DNA from: Azospira sp. I13 | GTDB lineage: Bacteria > Pseudomonadota > Gammaproteobacteria > Burkholderiales > Rhodocyclaceae | NCBI RefSeq assembly: GCF_003112695.1 | Contig: NZ_BFBP01000011.1 | Span: 77,401 to 141,400, forward strand | Reading direction: 5' to 3' | Length of the DNA: 64,000 bases | Part shown: piece by piece, positions 47,126-55,436 of the stretch | Numbering within the stretch: the first letter of the stretch is position 1 | How the letters are laid out: each line of letters opens with the position of its first letter | Position numbers and translations under genes: made by a program | The notes under the pieces: generated by a model | The model's database searches: none | What the model saw: only the letters and a program-made list of their open reading frames with translations | What the model was told of the DNA's origin: nothing

Positions 47126-47342
47126 CCCATTTCTCCAGAAAAAGTGCCCGGTGTTCAATTACCAACGCGCGGATTTTCGTCAATTCATGACTCCGAAAAC
47201 CTTCCGACATCGCCAGGTTCACCGGATTCAACCAATACTTTGCTGTCTTATCGCCATGTTCCACATGGATATGGGGCGGTTCCGCTCCCTCACCACTGAA
47301 GAAGAAAAATCGGAACCCCAGGACAGTAAGGATCGTAGGCCT
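47106..47342 (-). pseudogene. DUF4160 family protein with no normal start codon
   Basis: The frame encodes PTILTVLGFRFFFFSGEGAEPPHIHVEHGDKTAKYWLNP...SEGFRSHELTKIRALVIEHRALFLEKWDEHFGG, a complete DUF4160 domain of normal length. Family members begin MPTI; here the codon in the Met position (47342-47340) is AGG, and no ATG, GTG or TTG lies in frame close upstream before the permease gene. A T-to-G change could have destroyed the start, or an unusual start is used. The C-terminus overlaps the DUF2442 start. The coordinates assume the family start position. Confidence 0.7.
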
Positions 47343-47401
47343 GGGGCAAAGTCTAGCAAGTCTGATAGGCGGGAGGCAGCCGCCCTCCCAAGGGCAGAAT
47401 C

Positions 47402-48343
47402 CTACAGTCCCAGCCAATACAGACACAGCGACACCGTCAGCAGCGACCCCAGAGTAGTCAACAGGATCACCCGCGCCACCAGGGCGCCTTCGCGGCCGTA
47501 GAAGCTGGCCAGCATGAAGGGACCGGTGCCGGTGGGCAGGGCGCTCAGCAGCAGGGCCGAGTTGGCCCATAGGGCAGGCAGCTCGAAGACGCGGAAGGCG
47601 AGAAAGGCCGTCACCAGGGGTTGCAGCAGCAGCTTGGCCAGCACCAGGCCCAGGGTGCCGTCCCGCCGGCCTTCCTGCTTCTGGGCCAGGAACAGGCCCA
47701 GGGAGACCAGGGCGCAAGGAGTGGCCGCCGTGCCCAGCAGGGTGAGGAACTGGCTGGCGGGGCCCGGCAGGGGCGCGCCGCCCATGGCCCAGGCAGCCCC
47801 CAGCACCGGGGCCACCAGCAGGGGGTTTTTCGCCAGGGAGCGGCCCACCTTGGCGCAGGCCCGCAGGGGGTGGAGTTGCTGGTGGTTGGCCCGCTGTAGG
47901 GCGATCTCCACCAGCACAATGCCCAGGGCGAACAGGGCGCAGGCGACGATCAGGGTGGCGACGATGGCGGGCAGCAGGCCCGGCTCCCCCAGCAGCAGCA
48001 CGCACAGGGGAATGCCGAGGAAGCCGGTGTTGGCGTAGGCGGCGCTGAGGCCGTCGATGCTGGCATCGGCCAGGGGGCGGCGCTGATAGAGCCGGCAGGC
48101 CACGGTGGCGGCGAACACCAGCACGCAGCCGGCGCTCACCGAGACGATGAAGCCCGGGTGCCAGATCTGTTCCCAGGTAGCGGTCGCCGTGACCTTGAAG
48201 AGCAGCGCCGGCAGGGCCAGCCAGACGACGAAGCGGTTGAGTTCGCCGGAGGCCGCCTCCCCCAGGACGCCGCTGCGGCGGCAGAGGTAGCCGGCCAGGA
48301 TGAGGGCGAAGATGGGCAGGACGACGTTGAGGATGGAGGACAT
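47402..48343 (-). CDS. AEC-family permease (malonate/auxin-efflux-carrier type)
   Basis: 313 residues with about ten membrane helices in two halves. Typical segments are VLPIFALILAGYLCRRSGVL at the start, GLSAAYANTGFLGIPLCVLLLG after the first half and LSALPTGTGPFMLASFYG near the end. The AEC family exports or imports small organic acids and similar compounds; the substrate is unknown. A LysR gene starts 107 bp away in the opposite direction and likely regulates it. Confidence 0.92.
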   Translation of the reverse strand: MSSILNVVLPIFALILAGYLCRRSGVLGEAASGELNRFVVWLALPALLFKVTATATWEQIWHPGFIVSVSAGCVLVFAATVACRLYQRRPLADASIDGLSAAYANTGFLGIPLCVLLLGEPGLLPAIVATLIVACALFALGIVLVEIALQRANHQQLHPLRACAKVGRSLAKNPLLVAPVLGAAWAMGGAPLPGPASQFLTLLGTAATPCALVSLGLFLAQKQEGRRDGTLGLVLAKLLLQPLVTAFLAFRVFELPALWANSALLLSALPTGTGPFMLASFYGREGALVARVILLTTLGSLLTVSLCLYWLGL

Positions 48344-48450
48344 GGCCGCAGCGGTGCAGGAAGGGGGAAAGATGGGGCCAGCTTAGGATTTCCAACCAAT
48401 ACCGTCCAATGCTATATATGCCGCCAATCAATACCTGATGCGTATCAATC

Positions 48451-49329
48451 ATGGACCTTCGCCAGCTGCGCTACTTCGTGGCCCTTGCCGACACCCTGCA
48501 TTTCGGCCGGGCCGCCGCCCTGCTGCACATTTCCCAACCGCCCCTGAGCCGGCAGATCGCCGCCCTGGAGGAGGAGTTGGGGGTGCTGCTGTTCAAGCGC
48601 ACCTCCCGCCAGGTGGAGCTGACGGCGGCGGGCAGCCATTTCCACGACCAGGCCCGGCGCATTCTCGCTTCGGTGGACACGGCGGTGCGCAGTACCCAGG
48701 CCACGGAGCGGGGCGAACGGGGCGCCCTGCGGGTGGCCTTCACCATGGCGGCCGCCTGGAGCGTGCTGCCGCCCCTGATCCGCCGCTATGGCGACCAGTT
48801 TCCGGCGGTGGACCTGCAACTGGCCGAGGTGCTGCCCCGGGAGCTGAACGACCTGCTCATCTCCGGCCAGGCCGATGTGGGCATCGCCTTCCCCTGGCAG
48901 CGCCCGCCGGGGCTGGAATACCGGGGCGTGTTCGCCGAGCCGCTGTGCGCCGTGCTGCCGGCCGATCATGCCCTGGCGGCCAAGGCGGACCTCACCGTGG
49001 GCGACCTGGCCGGCGAGCCTTTCATCACCTTCCCCGCCGCCACGGCGCCGGCCCTGCATGAGCTGGTGATCGGCTGCTGCCGCGCCCACGGCTTCGAGCC
49101 CCGCATCCGCCTGGAAACCCATTTGCAGCAGACCATCGTCAATCTGGTGGGGGAAGGCCTGGGGGTCTCCCTGGTGCCCCAATCCCTGGGCAAGATGCAG
49201 TTGCCCAACGCGGTCTTCCGCCCCGTGCCGGGCACGCCCCAGGTGGAACAAGGCCTGATCTGGGCCGCCGGCAACGACAACCCCTGCCTGGCAGGTTTTC
49301 TCGCCGCAGCACAGGCGTTTGTCGCCTAG
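48451..49329 (+). CDS. LysR-family regulator, divergent from the AEC permease
   Basis: 292 residues. The N-terminal helix-turn-helix is LRYFVALADTLHFGRAAALLHISQPPLSRQIAALEEELGVLLF. The effector-binding domain (GALRVAFTMAAAWSVLPPLIRRY, LISGQADVGIAF, GLGVSLVPQSLG) resembles the BenM/CatM subgroup, which responds to aromatic or organic acids. The 107-bp shared promoter interval is relatively AT-rich (CAATACCGTCCAATGCTAT), fitting an operator there. Confidence 0.92.
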   Translation: MDLRQLRYFVALADTLHFGRAAALLHISQPPLSRQIAALEEELGVLLFKRTSRQVELTAAGSHFHDQARRILASVDTAVRSTQATERGERGALRVAFTMAAAWSVLPPLIRRYGDQFPAVDLQLAEVLPRELNDLLISGQADVGIAFPWQRPPGLEYRGVFAEPLCAVLPADHALAAKADLTVGDLAGEPFITFPAATAPALHELVIGCCRAHGFEPRIRLETHLQQTIVNLVGEGLGVSLVPQSLGKMQLPNAVFRPVPGTPQVEQGLIWAAGNDNPCLAGFLAAAQAFVA

Positions 49330-49361
49330 GCGCCGGCTACATCAAGGCGAACGGATATCGA

Positions 49362-49483
49362 AAAGCGAAACACCAAGACGCCAAGGGCCACCAAGTTTCA
49401 CCAAGGCGAAGCGATGATGCAGGAGCAAGGGCTGGCTTTCCTTGGTGCATCTTGGCCTTCTTGGTGTCTTGGTGGTTCGCTTT
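49362..49483. repeat. Palindromic CACCAAG repeat element
   Basis: The left arm (49362-49406) has ACCAAGACGCCAAGG then CACCAAGTTTCACCAAGG. The right arm (49438-49483), read on the other strand, has GCGAACCACCAAGACACCAAG then AAGGCCAAGATGCACCAAGG. The arms match imperfectly over about 45 nt around a loop of about 30 nt. It is a dispersed-repeat-like element with the heptamer CACCAAG or CTTGGTG on each arm, located between the LysR gene and the end of the PPOX gene. Confidence 0.75.
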
Positions 49484-49511
49484 GGTTTTATGGCCAAGGT
49501 TCTCTGACAAG

Positions 49512-50174
49512 TTATTGAGGTAGTTCCCGATCAAAGCGGGTCGGCGGGACTTCCGCCACCACGCTGCCCTCCTCCGCCACCGGCGCGCCGGGCACGGTAT
49601 TCAAGGGAATGACGCCGGCCCATACCGGCCAGGTCAGGTCTTCCGCGTCATCCTTGACGCCCCAGTTGCGCACCTTGGCCGAAGCCTCCGCCAGGGGGAT
49701 GCGCAGCAGGCCGGTGGCATTCAGCTCCTTGTCGTTGATGGGCCGCAGGGTGGCCCAGCGCCCGGGGTAGAGTCCGTCGATGAAGGCTTCCAGGCTGCGC
49801 GTCTTTTCCGCCGCGTCGGTCACCAGCTCGAACTGGCCGTAGATCACCACGGCGCGGTAGTTCATGGAGTGGTGCATGGCCGAGCGGGCCAGCACCAGGC
49901 CGTCGGCCAGGGCGATGGTGACGCAGGCCTCGCCTTCCACCAGGGCCTTGAGCATCCGGGAAGCCTTGGCGCCGTGGATGTAGAGGTGGTCACCCTCGCG
50001 CCAGTGGATGGTGGGCATGGCGTGCACCGCCCCGTCGATCTGGAAGGCCACGGTGCAGATGGGGGCGGCGTCCACGATGGCGGCGATGGTGTCGCTATCG
50101 TAATGGGCCCGCTCAGGCAGGCGACGCACGCGGGTGCGGGAAGACGGGGCGGAAGGAGCAGTGGATTCGGACAT
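49512..50174 (-). CDS. Pyridoxamine 5'-phosphate oxidase-family flavoprotein
   Basis: 220 residues. APICTVAFQIDGAVHAMPTIHWREGDHLYIHGAKASRMLKAL is the FMN-binding split-barrel pattern of PPOX-like proteins, and YRAVVIYGQFELVTDAAEKTRSLEAFIDGLYPGRW is typical of the subgroup that is controlled by MocR regulators. The enzymatic role is unknown. ATG 50174 is used; ATG 50189 is possible, and neither has a clear ribosome site. It is divergent from the MocR gene. Confidence 0.85.
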   Translation of the reverse strand: MSESTAPSAPSSRTRVRRLPERAHYDSDTIAAIVDAAPICTVAFQIDGAVHAMPTIHWREGDHLYIHGAKASRMLKALVEGEACVTIALADGLVLARSAMHHSMNYRAVVIYGQFELVTDAAEKTRSLEAFIDGLYPGRWATLRPINDKELNATGLLRIPLAEASAKVRNWGVKDDAEDLTWPVWAGVIPLNTVPGAPVAEEGSVVAEVPPTRFDRELPQ

Positions 50175-50271
50175 GGGGCAGAACGCCATTGAAGTAAAAG
50201 GAATGGCCCCAGACTAAGGCTCCGGTGGTACCTTGCGTAGTGCCACAAAACTACGGATTCATGGAGCCACG

Positions 50272-51723
50272 ATGGAACTGGACTGGCTGCTCGCCCCGCC
50301 CCTGCCCGACGCCGTACCCCGCCAGCGGTTGCTCTACCACCGCCTGCGGGAGGCCATTCTGGCTGGTCGCCTGGCGCCGGGTACCCGCCTGCCCGCCAGC
50401 CGTCAGCTGGCCCAATCCCTCGCCATCGCCCGCAACACGGTGCTTTTTGCCTACGAGCAGTTGCTCAGCGAAGGTTGCCTGCTGGCGGACCGCCAGGGCA
50501 CCCGGGTGGCGCCCCTGGCCCTGGGGGCGATGACGCAGCGAGCCGAAACAACGCCCGCCGCGCCTCTACAACTCTCCACCCGAGCCGCCGCCGCCCTGCA
50601 ACCGGGGCCGGTGCGGGAGACTGCCGCCCTGCCCTTCGCCCCCGGCACGCCGGATTACGGCGCCTTTCCCTTTCGCGCCTGGCGGGCCTGCCTGGAGCGG
50701 GCCTGGCGGGAGGCGGGCTGGCGCCAGCTGGGCTACGCCGCCCACGGCGGCGACCCGGATCTGCGCCAGGCCCTGGCCAGCCACCTCACCACGGTGCGCG
50801 GGCTGGCGGTCAGCCCGGAGCAGGTCGTCATCACCAGCGGCACCCAGGCCGCTCTGGACCTCTGCGCCCGGCTGCTGGCAGATAACGGCGATACGGTGTG
50901 GGTGGAAAACCCGGGCTACTTCGCCGCCCGCGTCGCCTACGGCCTGGCCGGGCTGGCCATTCACGACGTGGCGGTGGATGGGGAGGGACTGGCGCCCACG
51001 AAAGCCGATTGGCGCGACCAGCCGCCGCGCCTGGTGATGATCACCCCTTCCCACCAGTACCCCACCGGTCGGGTCATGTCCCTGGCCCGACGCCTGACGC
51101 TGATCGAGCGGGCCCGCCGTTGCGGCGCCTGGATCATCGAGGACGACTACGACAGCGAATTTCGCCGCGCCGGCCCGGCGCCCCCGGCGCTCTTCGGCCT
51201 GCAACCCGATGCGCCGGTGGTCTATGTGGGCACCTTCAGCAAGACCCTCTACCCGGGCCTGCGCCTCGGCTATCTGGTGCTGCCCAAGGCCATCGCCGCC
51301 GACTTCACCCTGGCCGCCGCCCAGGCCACCCGGGCCGGCCAGGGCATCGAGCAGCGGGCCCTGGCGGATTTCATGGCCCGGGGCAGTTACACCGCCCACC
51401 TGCGCAAGATGCGCAGCCGCTACGCCGCCCGGCAGGCGGCTCTGAGAGCGGCGCTACGGCAAACCTTGGGGGCGGAGATTGAAATCTCCGGCGGCGAGGC
51501 GGGCCTGCATCTGGTGCTGTGGCTGCCGCCCGAAGTGAAGGATACGGAGGTGGCCGCCCGGGCCGCCAAACTGGGCCTGGCGCCCCGCCCCTTAAGCGCC
51601 TATGCCCGGCCGCCGGTGGCCTGCAACGGCCTGGTGCTGGGCTACGGCAATCTGGAAGAAGCACGGGCGATGGAAGCGGTGCGCCGGCTGGCCCTGGCCA
51701 TCCACGGCGACGGCGCGGTGTAG
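50272..51723 (+). CDS. MocR/PdxR-type regulator (GntR helix-turn-helix with aminotransferase fold)
   Basis: 484 residues from ATG 50272 (GGAG ribosome site). The N-terminal GntR winged helix is RQRLLYHRLREAILAGRLAPGTRLPASRQLAQSLAIARNTVLFAYEQL. A fold-type-I aminotransferase domain follows with IEDDYDSEFR and GTFSKTLYPGLRLGYLVLP, where the Lys binds PLP. In this family PLP modulates DNA binding. The adjacent divergent PPOX gene is the evident target. The 97-bp interval contains CCTTGCGTAGTGCCACAAAACTACGG, in which CGTAGT and its near complement AACTACG form a likely operator. Confidence 0.92.
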   Translation: MELDWLLAPPLPDAVPRQRLLYHRLREAILAGRLAPGTRLPASRQLAQSLAIARNTVLFAYEQLLSEGCLLADRQGTRVAPLALGAMTQRAETTPAAPLQLSTRAAAALQPGPVRETAALPFAPGTPDYGAFPFRAWRACLERAWREAGWRQLGYAAHGGDPDLRQALASHLTTVRGLAVSPEQVVITSGTQAALDLCARLLADNGDTVWVENPGYFAARVAYGLAGLAIHDVAVDGEGLAPTKADWRDQPPRLVMITPSHQYPTGRVMSLARRLTLIERARRCGAWIIEDDYDSEFRRAGPAPPALFGLQPDAPVVYVGTFSKTLYPGLRLGYLVLPKAIAADFTLAAAQATRAGQGIEQRALADFMARGSYTAHLRKMRSRYAARQAALRAALRQTLGAEIEISGGEAGLHLVLWLPPEVKDTEVAARAAKLGLAPRPLSAYARPPVACNGLVLGYGNLEEARAMEAVRRLALAIHGDGAV

Positions 51724-51787
51724 GAAAGTCGGTGGTGCGGGAGCGTTGAGGTGGGGCTGGGTTGTCGCCGAGGTCCAGGCAAAACGT

Positions 51788-51825
51788 GGCCTACCTGGCC
51801 TACCTGGCCTACCTGGCCCACCTAG
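51788..51825 (+). repeat. Tandem 9-nt repeat (CCTACCTGG)
   Basis: About four head-to-tail copies of GGCCTACCT, the last one changed to CCCACCTAG. It lies in the short space between the converging MocR and AraC-family genes. Confidence 0.7.
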
Positions 51826-51846
51826 TCCAGTAGGGCGGTGACTGGC

Positions 51847-52800
51847 TCAGGCCTTGCCACTACGCCACTGCACCGGCGTTTTACCCACATGCTGGCGAAA
51901 GAGGCGGATGAAGAAGCTGACATTGTCGTAGCCCACTTCGAAGGCCACTTCCTGCACGGTCATGCCGGTGGCGATGAGCAGCTTCTTGGCCCGGTCGACG
52001 CGCACCTTTTGCAGATAGACGATGGGCGAGACCCCGGCGGCTTCCTGGAAGCGGCGCTTCAGGGTGCGCTCCCCCAGGCCGCAGTGGTGGGCGATGGCCG
52101 CGAGGCCCAGCTTTTCGCTGTGGTGGGCTTCGATCCAGTCCTGGGCCTTGAGAATGGCTTCGTCCGTATGGTTGCGGTGGCCCGGCAGGATGGGCCGCAG
52201 CCGGCCCGGCTCCGCCAGCAGCAGGTGGGTGGCACAAAGCTGAGAAAAGGCATCGCCCCGCTGCTGGGCGACGATTTCCAGCAGGGCATCGAAACCGCCG
52301 TTCATGGAGCCGGTGGTGTAGATGCCCTCGCTCTGGCGGAAGGAATCGTGGGTGGCAAAGCGGCAGGCCGGGTAGCGTTTGTTGAGCAGGCGCACGAAGG
52401 CCCAGTGGGTGGCCAGCAGCAGCCCATCCACCAAGCCGGTGGCGGCCAGCAGGGCCGAGGCGGTGGTCATGGCCACCACCGGCACCCGGGCCTGGAGGTG
52501 GGCGGCCAGCCAGGCGGCCAGGCGTTTATCGTCGTCGTGCTGGGCCACCAGGCGTGGCCCTTCCATGGCGGGGACGATCACCAGGTCGTAGCGGTCTGCC
52601 GGCGCCATGGGGCCATCGACTTGCAGGGCAGCGCCGCCGGCCAGGGTCACGGGGCCGCCATCGGGCGAGAGCACGGCCACCTCGTAGAAGGGCGCCAGGC
52701 CCTGGTGACTTTCCAGCAGGGCGACGACTCTGAAGAAATCCCGGGCGGCAAAGAGGCTCATACCCCAACAGCCGTCATAGGCCAGAATGGCAATACGCAT
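51847..52800 (-). CDS. GlxA-type transcriptional regulator (DJ-1/PfpI domain plus AraC helix-turn-helix)
   Basis: 317 residues from ATG 52800, with GGGAGG 5 nt before it. An N-terminal DJ-1/PfpI-like domain (RIAILAYDGCWGMSLFAARDFF) lacks the usual nucleophilic Cys elbow (VVAMTTASALLAATGLVDG), so it is a sensor domain. Two AraC helix-turn-helix units follow, LGLAAIAHHCGLGERTLKRRFQEAAGVSPIVYLQ and MTVQEVAFEVGYDNVSFFIRLFRQHVGKTPVQWR. The target is unknown. Confidence 0.9.
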   Translation of the reverse strand: MRIAILAYDGCWGMSLFAARDFFRVVALLESHQGLAPFYEVAVLSPDGGPVTLAGGAALQVDGPMAPADRYDLVIVPAMEGPRLVAQHDDDKRLAAWLAAHLQARVPVVAMTTASALLAATGLVDGLLLATHWAFVRLLNKRYPACRFATHDSFRQSEGIYTTGSMNGGFDALLEIVAQQRGDAFSQLCATHLLLAEPGRLRPILPGHRNHTDEAILKAQDWIEAHHSEKLGLAAIAHHCGLGERTLKRRFQEAAGVSPIVYLQKVRVDRAKKLLIATGMTVQEVAFEVGYDNVSFFIRLFRQHVGKTPVQWRSGKA

Positions 52801-53111
52801 AAGCACCTCCCTCTTTCACTGATTTTTGTTGGCCCGATCAGACTATCATTTTTCCCCATGGGAGATGGGGCTTGGGCGGCGTAGCGGCTAACATCGACGG
52901 ACATCCAGAACCCCGCCGCCTGAATGCCTTCGCTATGCCGTCGCGGCACCAACGCCGCACCATCGCGACGCGATCACAGCGCCATGGCGGCGCCACGGCG
53001 GGGCCATACGAACGAAACAGCAACGAGATAGCAACGAGACATCAACGAAGCAGCAGCGCGACGACAACGCTGCAACAACGCCTGCCGACAGCCGCCCCCG
53101 GAGTTTTCACC
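52801..53111. other. 311-bp interval between divergent regulator and hydrolase genes
   Basis: I see no gene here. The part next to the AraC-family gene is AT-richer (CTGATTTTTGTTGGCCCGAT) and likely holds its promoter. The rest repeats CAACGA-like units (around 53030-53085) and has a GCGACGCGATCACAGCGCC stretch. A reading frame runs through, but its composition is unlike the hydrolase it would extend. Confidence 0.5.
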
Positions 53112-53951
53112 ATGCATTCCCCCAGCCCCCACCCTGCCGACGCCCCGGCCATCAGCAGCCAGGAACATGGCATCGACCTGCCCCAGGGCCGACTCTACGC
53201 CCGCAGCTGGCAGCCCGAAGCGGTGCCCGGCCAGACGTCCCCCCAGCCCCGGGCCGCCATCCTGCTCTTTCACGATTCCCTGGGCAGCGTCGATCTGTGG
53301 CGCGATTTTCCCGCCCAGCTGGCCGCCACCACCGGGCGCCGGGTGGTGGCTTACGACCGCCTGGGCTTCGGCCGTTCCGCCGCCCGCACCGGCAGTCTGG
53401 GGGTTGATTTCATCGCCGAAGAGGCCCGCAGCATTTTCCCCGCCCTGCGCCAGGCCCTCGGGCTGGAACACTGCATTCCCTACGGCTACAGCGTTGGTGG
53501 CGGCATGGCGGCGGCCTGTGCGGCGCTGCATCCCCAAGGGTGTACGGCCCTCATCACCCAGTCGGCCCAAGCCTTTGTCGACGAGGGCGTGCGGCAGGGC
53601 ATCCGCGCAGCGGAAACCGCCTTCGCCCAGCCGGGCCAGCGGGAGCGCCTGAGCAAGTACCACGGCGACAAGACGGAATGGGTGCTGCGGGCCTGGATCG
53701 ACACCTGGCTGTCCTCGGACTTCGCGCCCTGGCGCATCGACACCACCGCCACGGCCATCCCCTGCCCCCTGCTGGTGATCCACGGCGAGCAGGATGAATA
53801 CGGCTCCCTCGCCCATCCCCAGACCATCGCCAGCCTGGGCAGGGAGACAACGGAATTGCTGCTGCTCCCCGACTGCTACCACGTGCCCCACCGGGAACAT
53901 CCCCAGCGGGTGCTGGCGGCGGTGCAGCGTTTTCTGGCGCCGCTGGCATAA
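53112..53951 (+). CDS. Alpha/beta hydrolase
   Basis: 279 residues from ATG 53112 (GGAG 8 nt before). The oxyanion region is ILLFHDSLGSVDLWRDFPAQLA. The nucleophile elbow is GYSVGG. The acidic residue is in LLVIHGEQDEYGS and the His in DCYHVPHREHP. It belongs to the broad alpha/beta fold; whether it is an esterase or a C-C hydrolase cannot be said. No signal peptide is seen. Confidence 0.88.
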   Translation: MHSPSPHPADAPAISSQEHGIDLPQGRLYARSWQPEAVPGQTSPQPRAAILLFHDSLGSVDLWRDFPAQLAATTGRRVVAYDRLGFGRSAARTGSLGVDFIAEEARSIFPALRQALGLEHCIPYGYSVGGGMAAACAALHPQGCTALITQSAQAFVDEGVRQGIRAAETAFAQPGQRERLSKYHGDKTEWVLRAWIDTWLSSDFAPWRIDTTATAIPCPLLVIHGEQDEYGSLAHPQTIASLGRETTELLLLPDCYHVPHREHPQRVLAAVQRFLAPLA

Positions 53952-54046
53952 GGGCGCGTTGCCGCGTTGCCATACTGGGCGACGCAAGGAATGGCGGTGG
54001 TGCAGGCTGCTCGAGCCGCTCAAGTCACTCGGGCCACTCGGGCCGC

Positions 54047-54676
54047 TCAAACAGCCGCTGGAAGCCCCTCGGCAAGGGGCCAGCTGACCAGCCCATCCTG
54101 CGGCGCCTTGAAGGCGGCCAGCCGCTGCATCATGGCCGGTTTGGGGCGCGCCACTTCCCCCGCTTCGTAGGCCAGTACCTGCAAGCCCTGTTGCCGGGCG
54201 AAATCCAGCAGCTCGCCGGGTTGCAGGAGAAAGTCGGGCCGGCTGGGCTTGCCGAAACGCTCGTTGCCCGCCATGAAGGTTTCGTAGATCAGCAGCCCGC
54301 CGGGCAGCAGGCATTCGGCCAGATACGGCAAGAGGGGCCGGTGCAGGTAATGGGTGACGACAATGCCGCCGAACTGCCGCCCGGCCAGGGGCCAGTCGCC
54401 CCCTTCCAGGTCGGCCTGGAGCGTCGTGAGGCCAGCCACGTCCGCCAGGCTGGCCAGGGCCTCCCCATCCCGATCCACCGCCAGCACCCGATGCCCCTGC
54501 GCCGCCAGCCAGCGCCCGTGGCGCCCCCGGCCACAGGCCAGATCCAGCACCGCGGATGCGGCCGGAAGGGTGGCGGCAAAACGGCAGACCCAGGCGGAGG
54601 GGGCAGCCACCGGGTCTGACGAACTCGGAGAAACAGGCACGACAGGGTTGGCAGGGGGCAACGGAAACTCCTTCAT
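54047..54676 (-). CDS. Class I SAM-dependent methyltransferase
   Basis: 209 residues from ATG 54676. Motif I is VLDLACGRGRHGRWLAAQGH, followed by the acidic VLAVDRD end of strand 2. GLLIYETFMAGNERFGKPSRPDFLLQPGELLDFA is the TehB/tellurite-resistance-like pattern. The substrate is unknown. The frame is open for 53 codons further upstream, but that extension shows no domain. Confidence 0.85.
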   Translation of the reverse strand: MKEFPLPPANPVVPVSPSSSDPVAAPSAWVCRFAATLPAASAVLDLACGRGRHGRWLAAQGHRVLAVDRDGEALASLADVAGLTTLQADLEGGDWPLAGRQFGGIVVTHYLHRPLLPYLAECLLPGGLLIYETFMAGNERFGKPSRPDFLLQPGELLDFARQQGLQVLAYEAGEVARPKPAMMQRLAAFKAPQDGLVSWPLAEGLPAAV

Positions 54677-54936
54677 CAAAAGCCTGAAAAGGCGCGCCGC
54701 AGAAACGCTGCCGCCCACCGGCAAGCTACCGGCAGGCCAACTCGCCAGCGGGTGGGCATCGCCTTCGCAAAGGCTGGCAGTGTTACGCGGCACCGGCAGG
54801 AAGGCAACCGCGCCGGCGTGCATATCCATCGCCACCGTGTCTCGTCTTCGCCCGTGGGGGCTGCACGGAGAGGGGCTGGCCGGTTATAGTCGGCTCCTGC
54901 CCATTTTCACCTTGCTGCCCCACCGGCCCGAAACCC

Positions 54937-55182
54937 ATGTTCGCCCGCCTGCTCCAGTGGTTCCTCCCCCGCCCCCCGGCTCCGGCTGTGCCGCCTTCGG
55001 CGGAGGCCCAGGCGCTGGCCCTGATCGCCGCCATTGATCGGGGCGGCATTCCCCTCAATGTGGCCCGGGTCAATCACATCGCCCGGGAACTGGGCCTGGA
55101 GGTAAGCGCCAAAGCCCCGGTGGAAGACACCATTGCCCGCATCCGCGCCGCCTGCAAGCGCATGGCCCCGCCGGGTAATTGA
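54937..55182 (+). CDS. Small conserved-looking protein, unknown function
   Basis: 81 residues. A short hydrophobic N-terminus with prolines (MFARLLQWFLPRPPAPAVPP) is followed by a helical domain, AQALALIAAIDRGGIPLNVARVNHIARELGLEVSAKAPVEDTIARIRAAC. The second part resembles small helix-turn-helix or ligand-like units but no family is certain. Codon use fits a real gene. Confidence 0.7.
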   Translation: MFARLLQWFLPRPPAPAVPPSAEAQALALIAAIDRGGIPLNVARVNHIARELGLEVSAKAPVEDTIARIRAACKRMAPPGN

Positions 55183-55436
55183 GGGCCTCGGCCCGGCTGC
55201 CTGAGATGGCCTGTTGAGACACCCCTCCTGGTGCTTTGCTCCTTGATAACCACGCCGCTGATCCCTCCTGGCTCCGCCTTCTGCAGCCCACCCGCAAAAC
55301 CGGACGAAGGGCCGCTAACCCTGGAATTGCGTGAGAGAGTGCCTTGGATTCCGCCAATTTCGCGGCGTAAGATGAAATCAGAAGCCTGCACGGGCCAGCC
55401 CATGGCCCGTCGGATAGCAGGCCAGGGAGGCTTTTC

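Noticed and set aside
55183-55436. Possible c-di-GMP riboswitch before the GGDEF-EAL gene
   Set aside because: I looked for the conserved GEMM core and its paired stems and did not find them. The interval shows only unremarkable GC-rich sequence.
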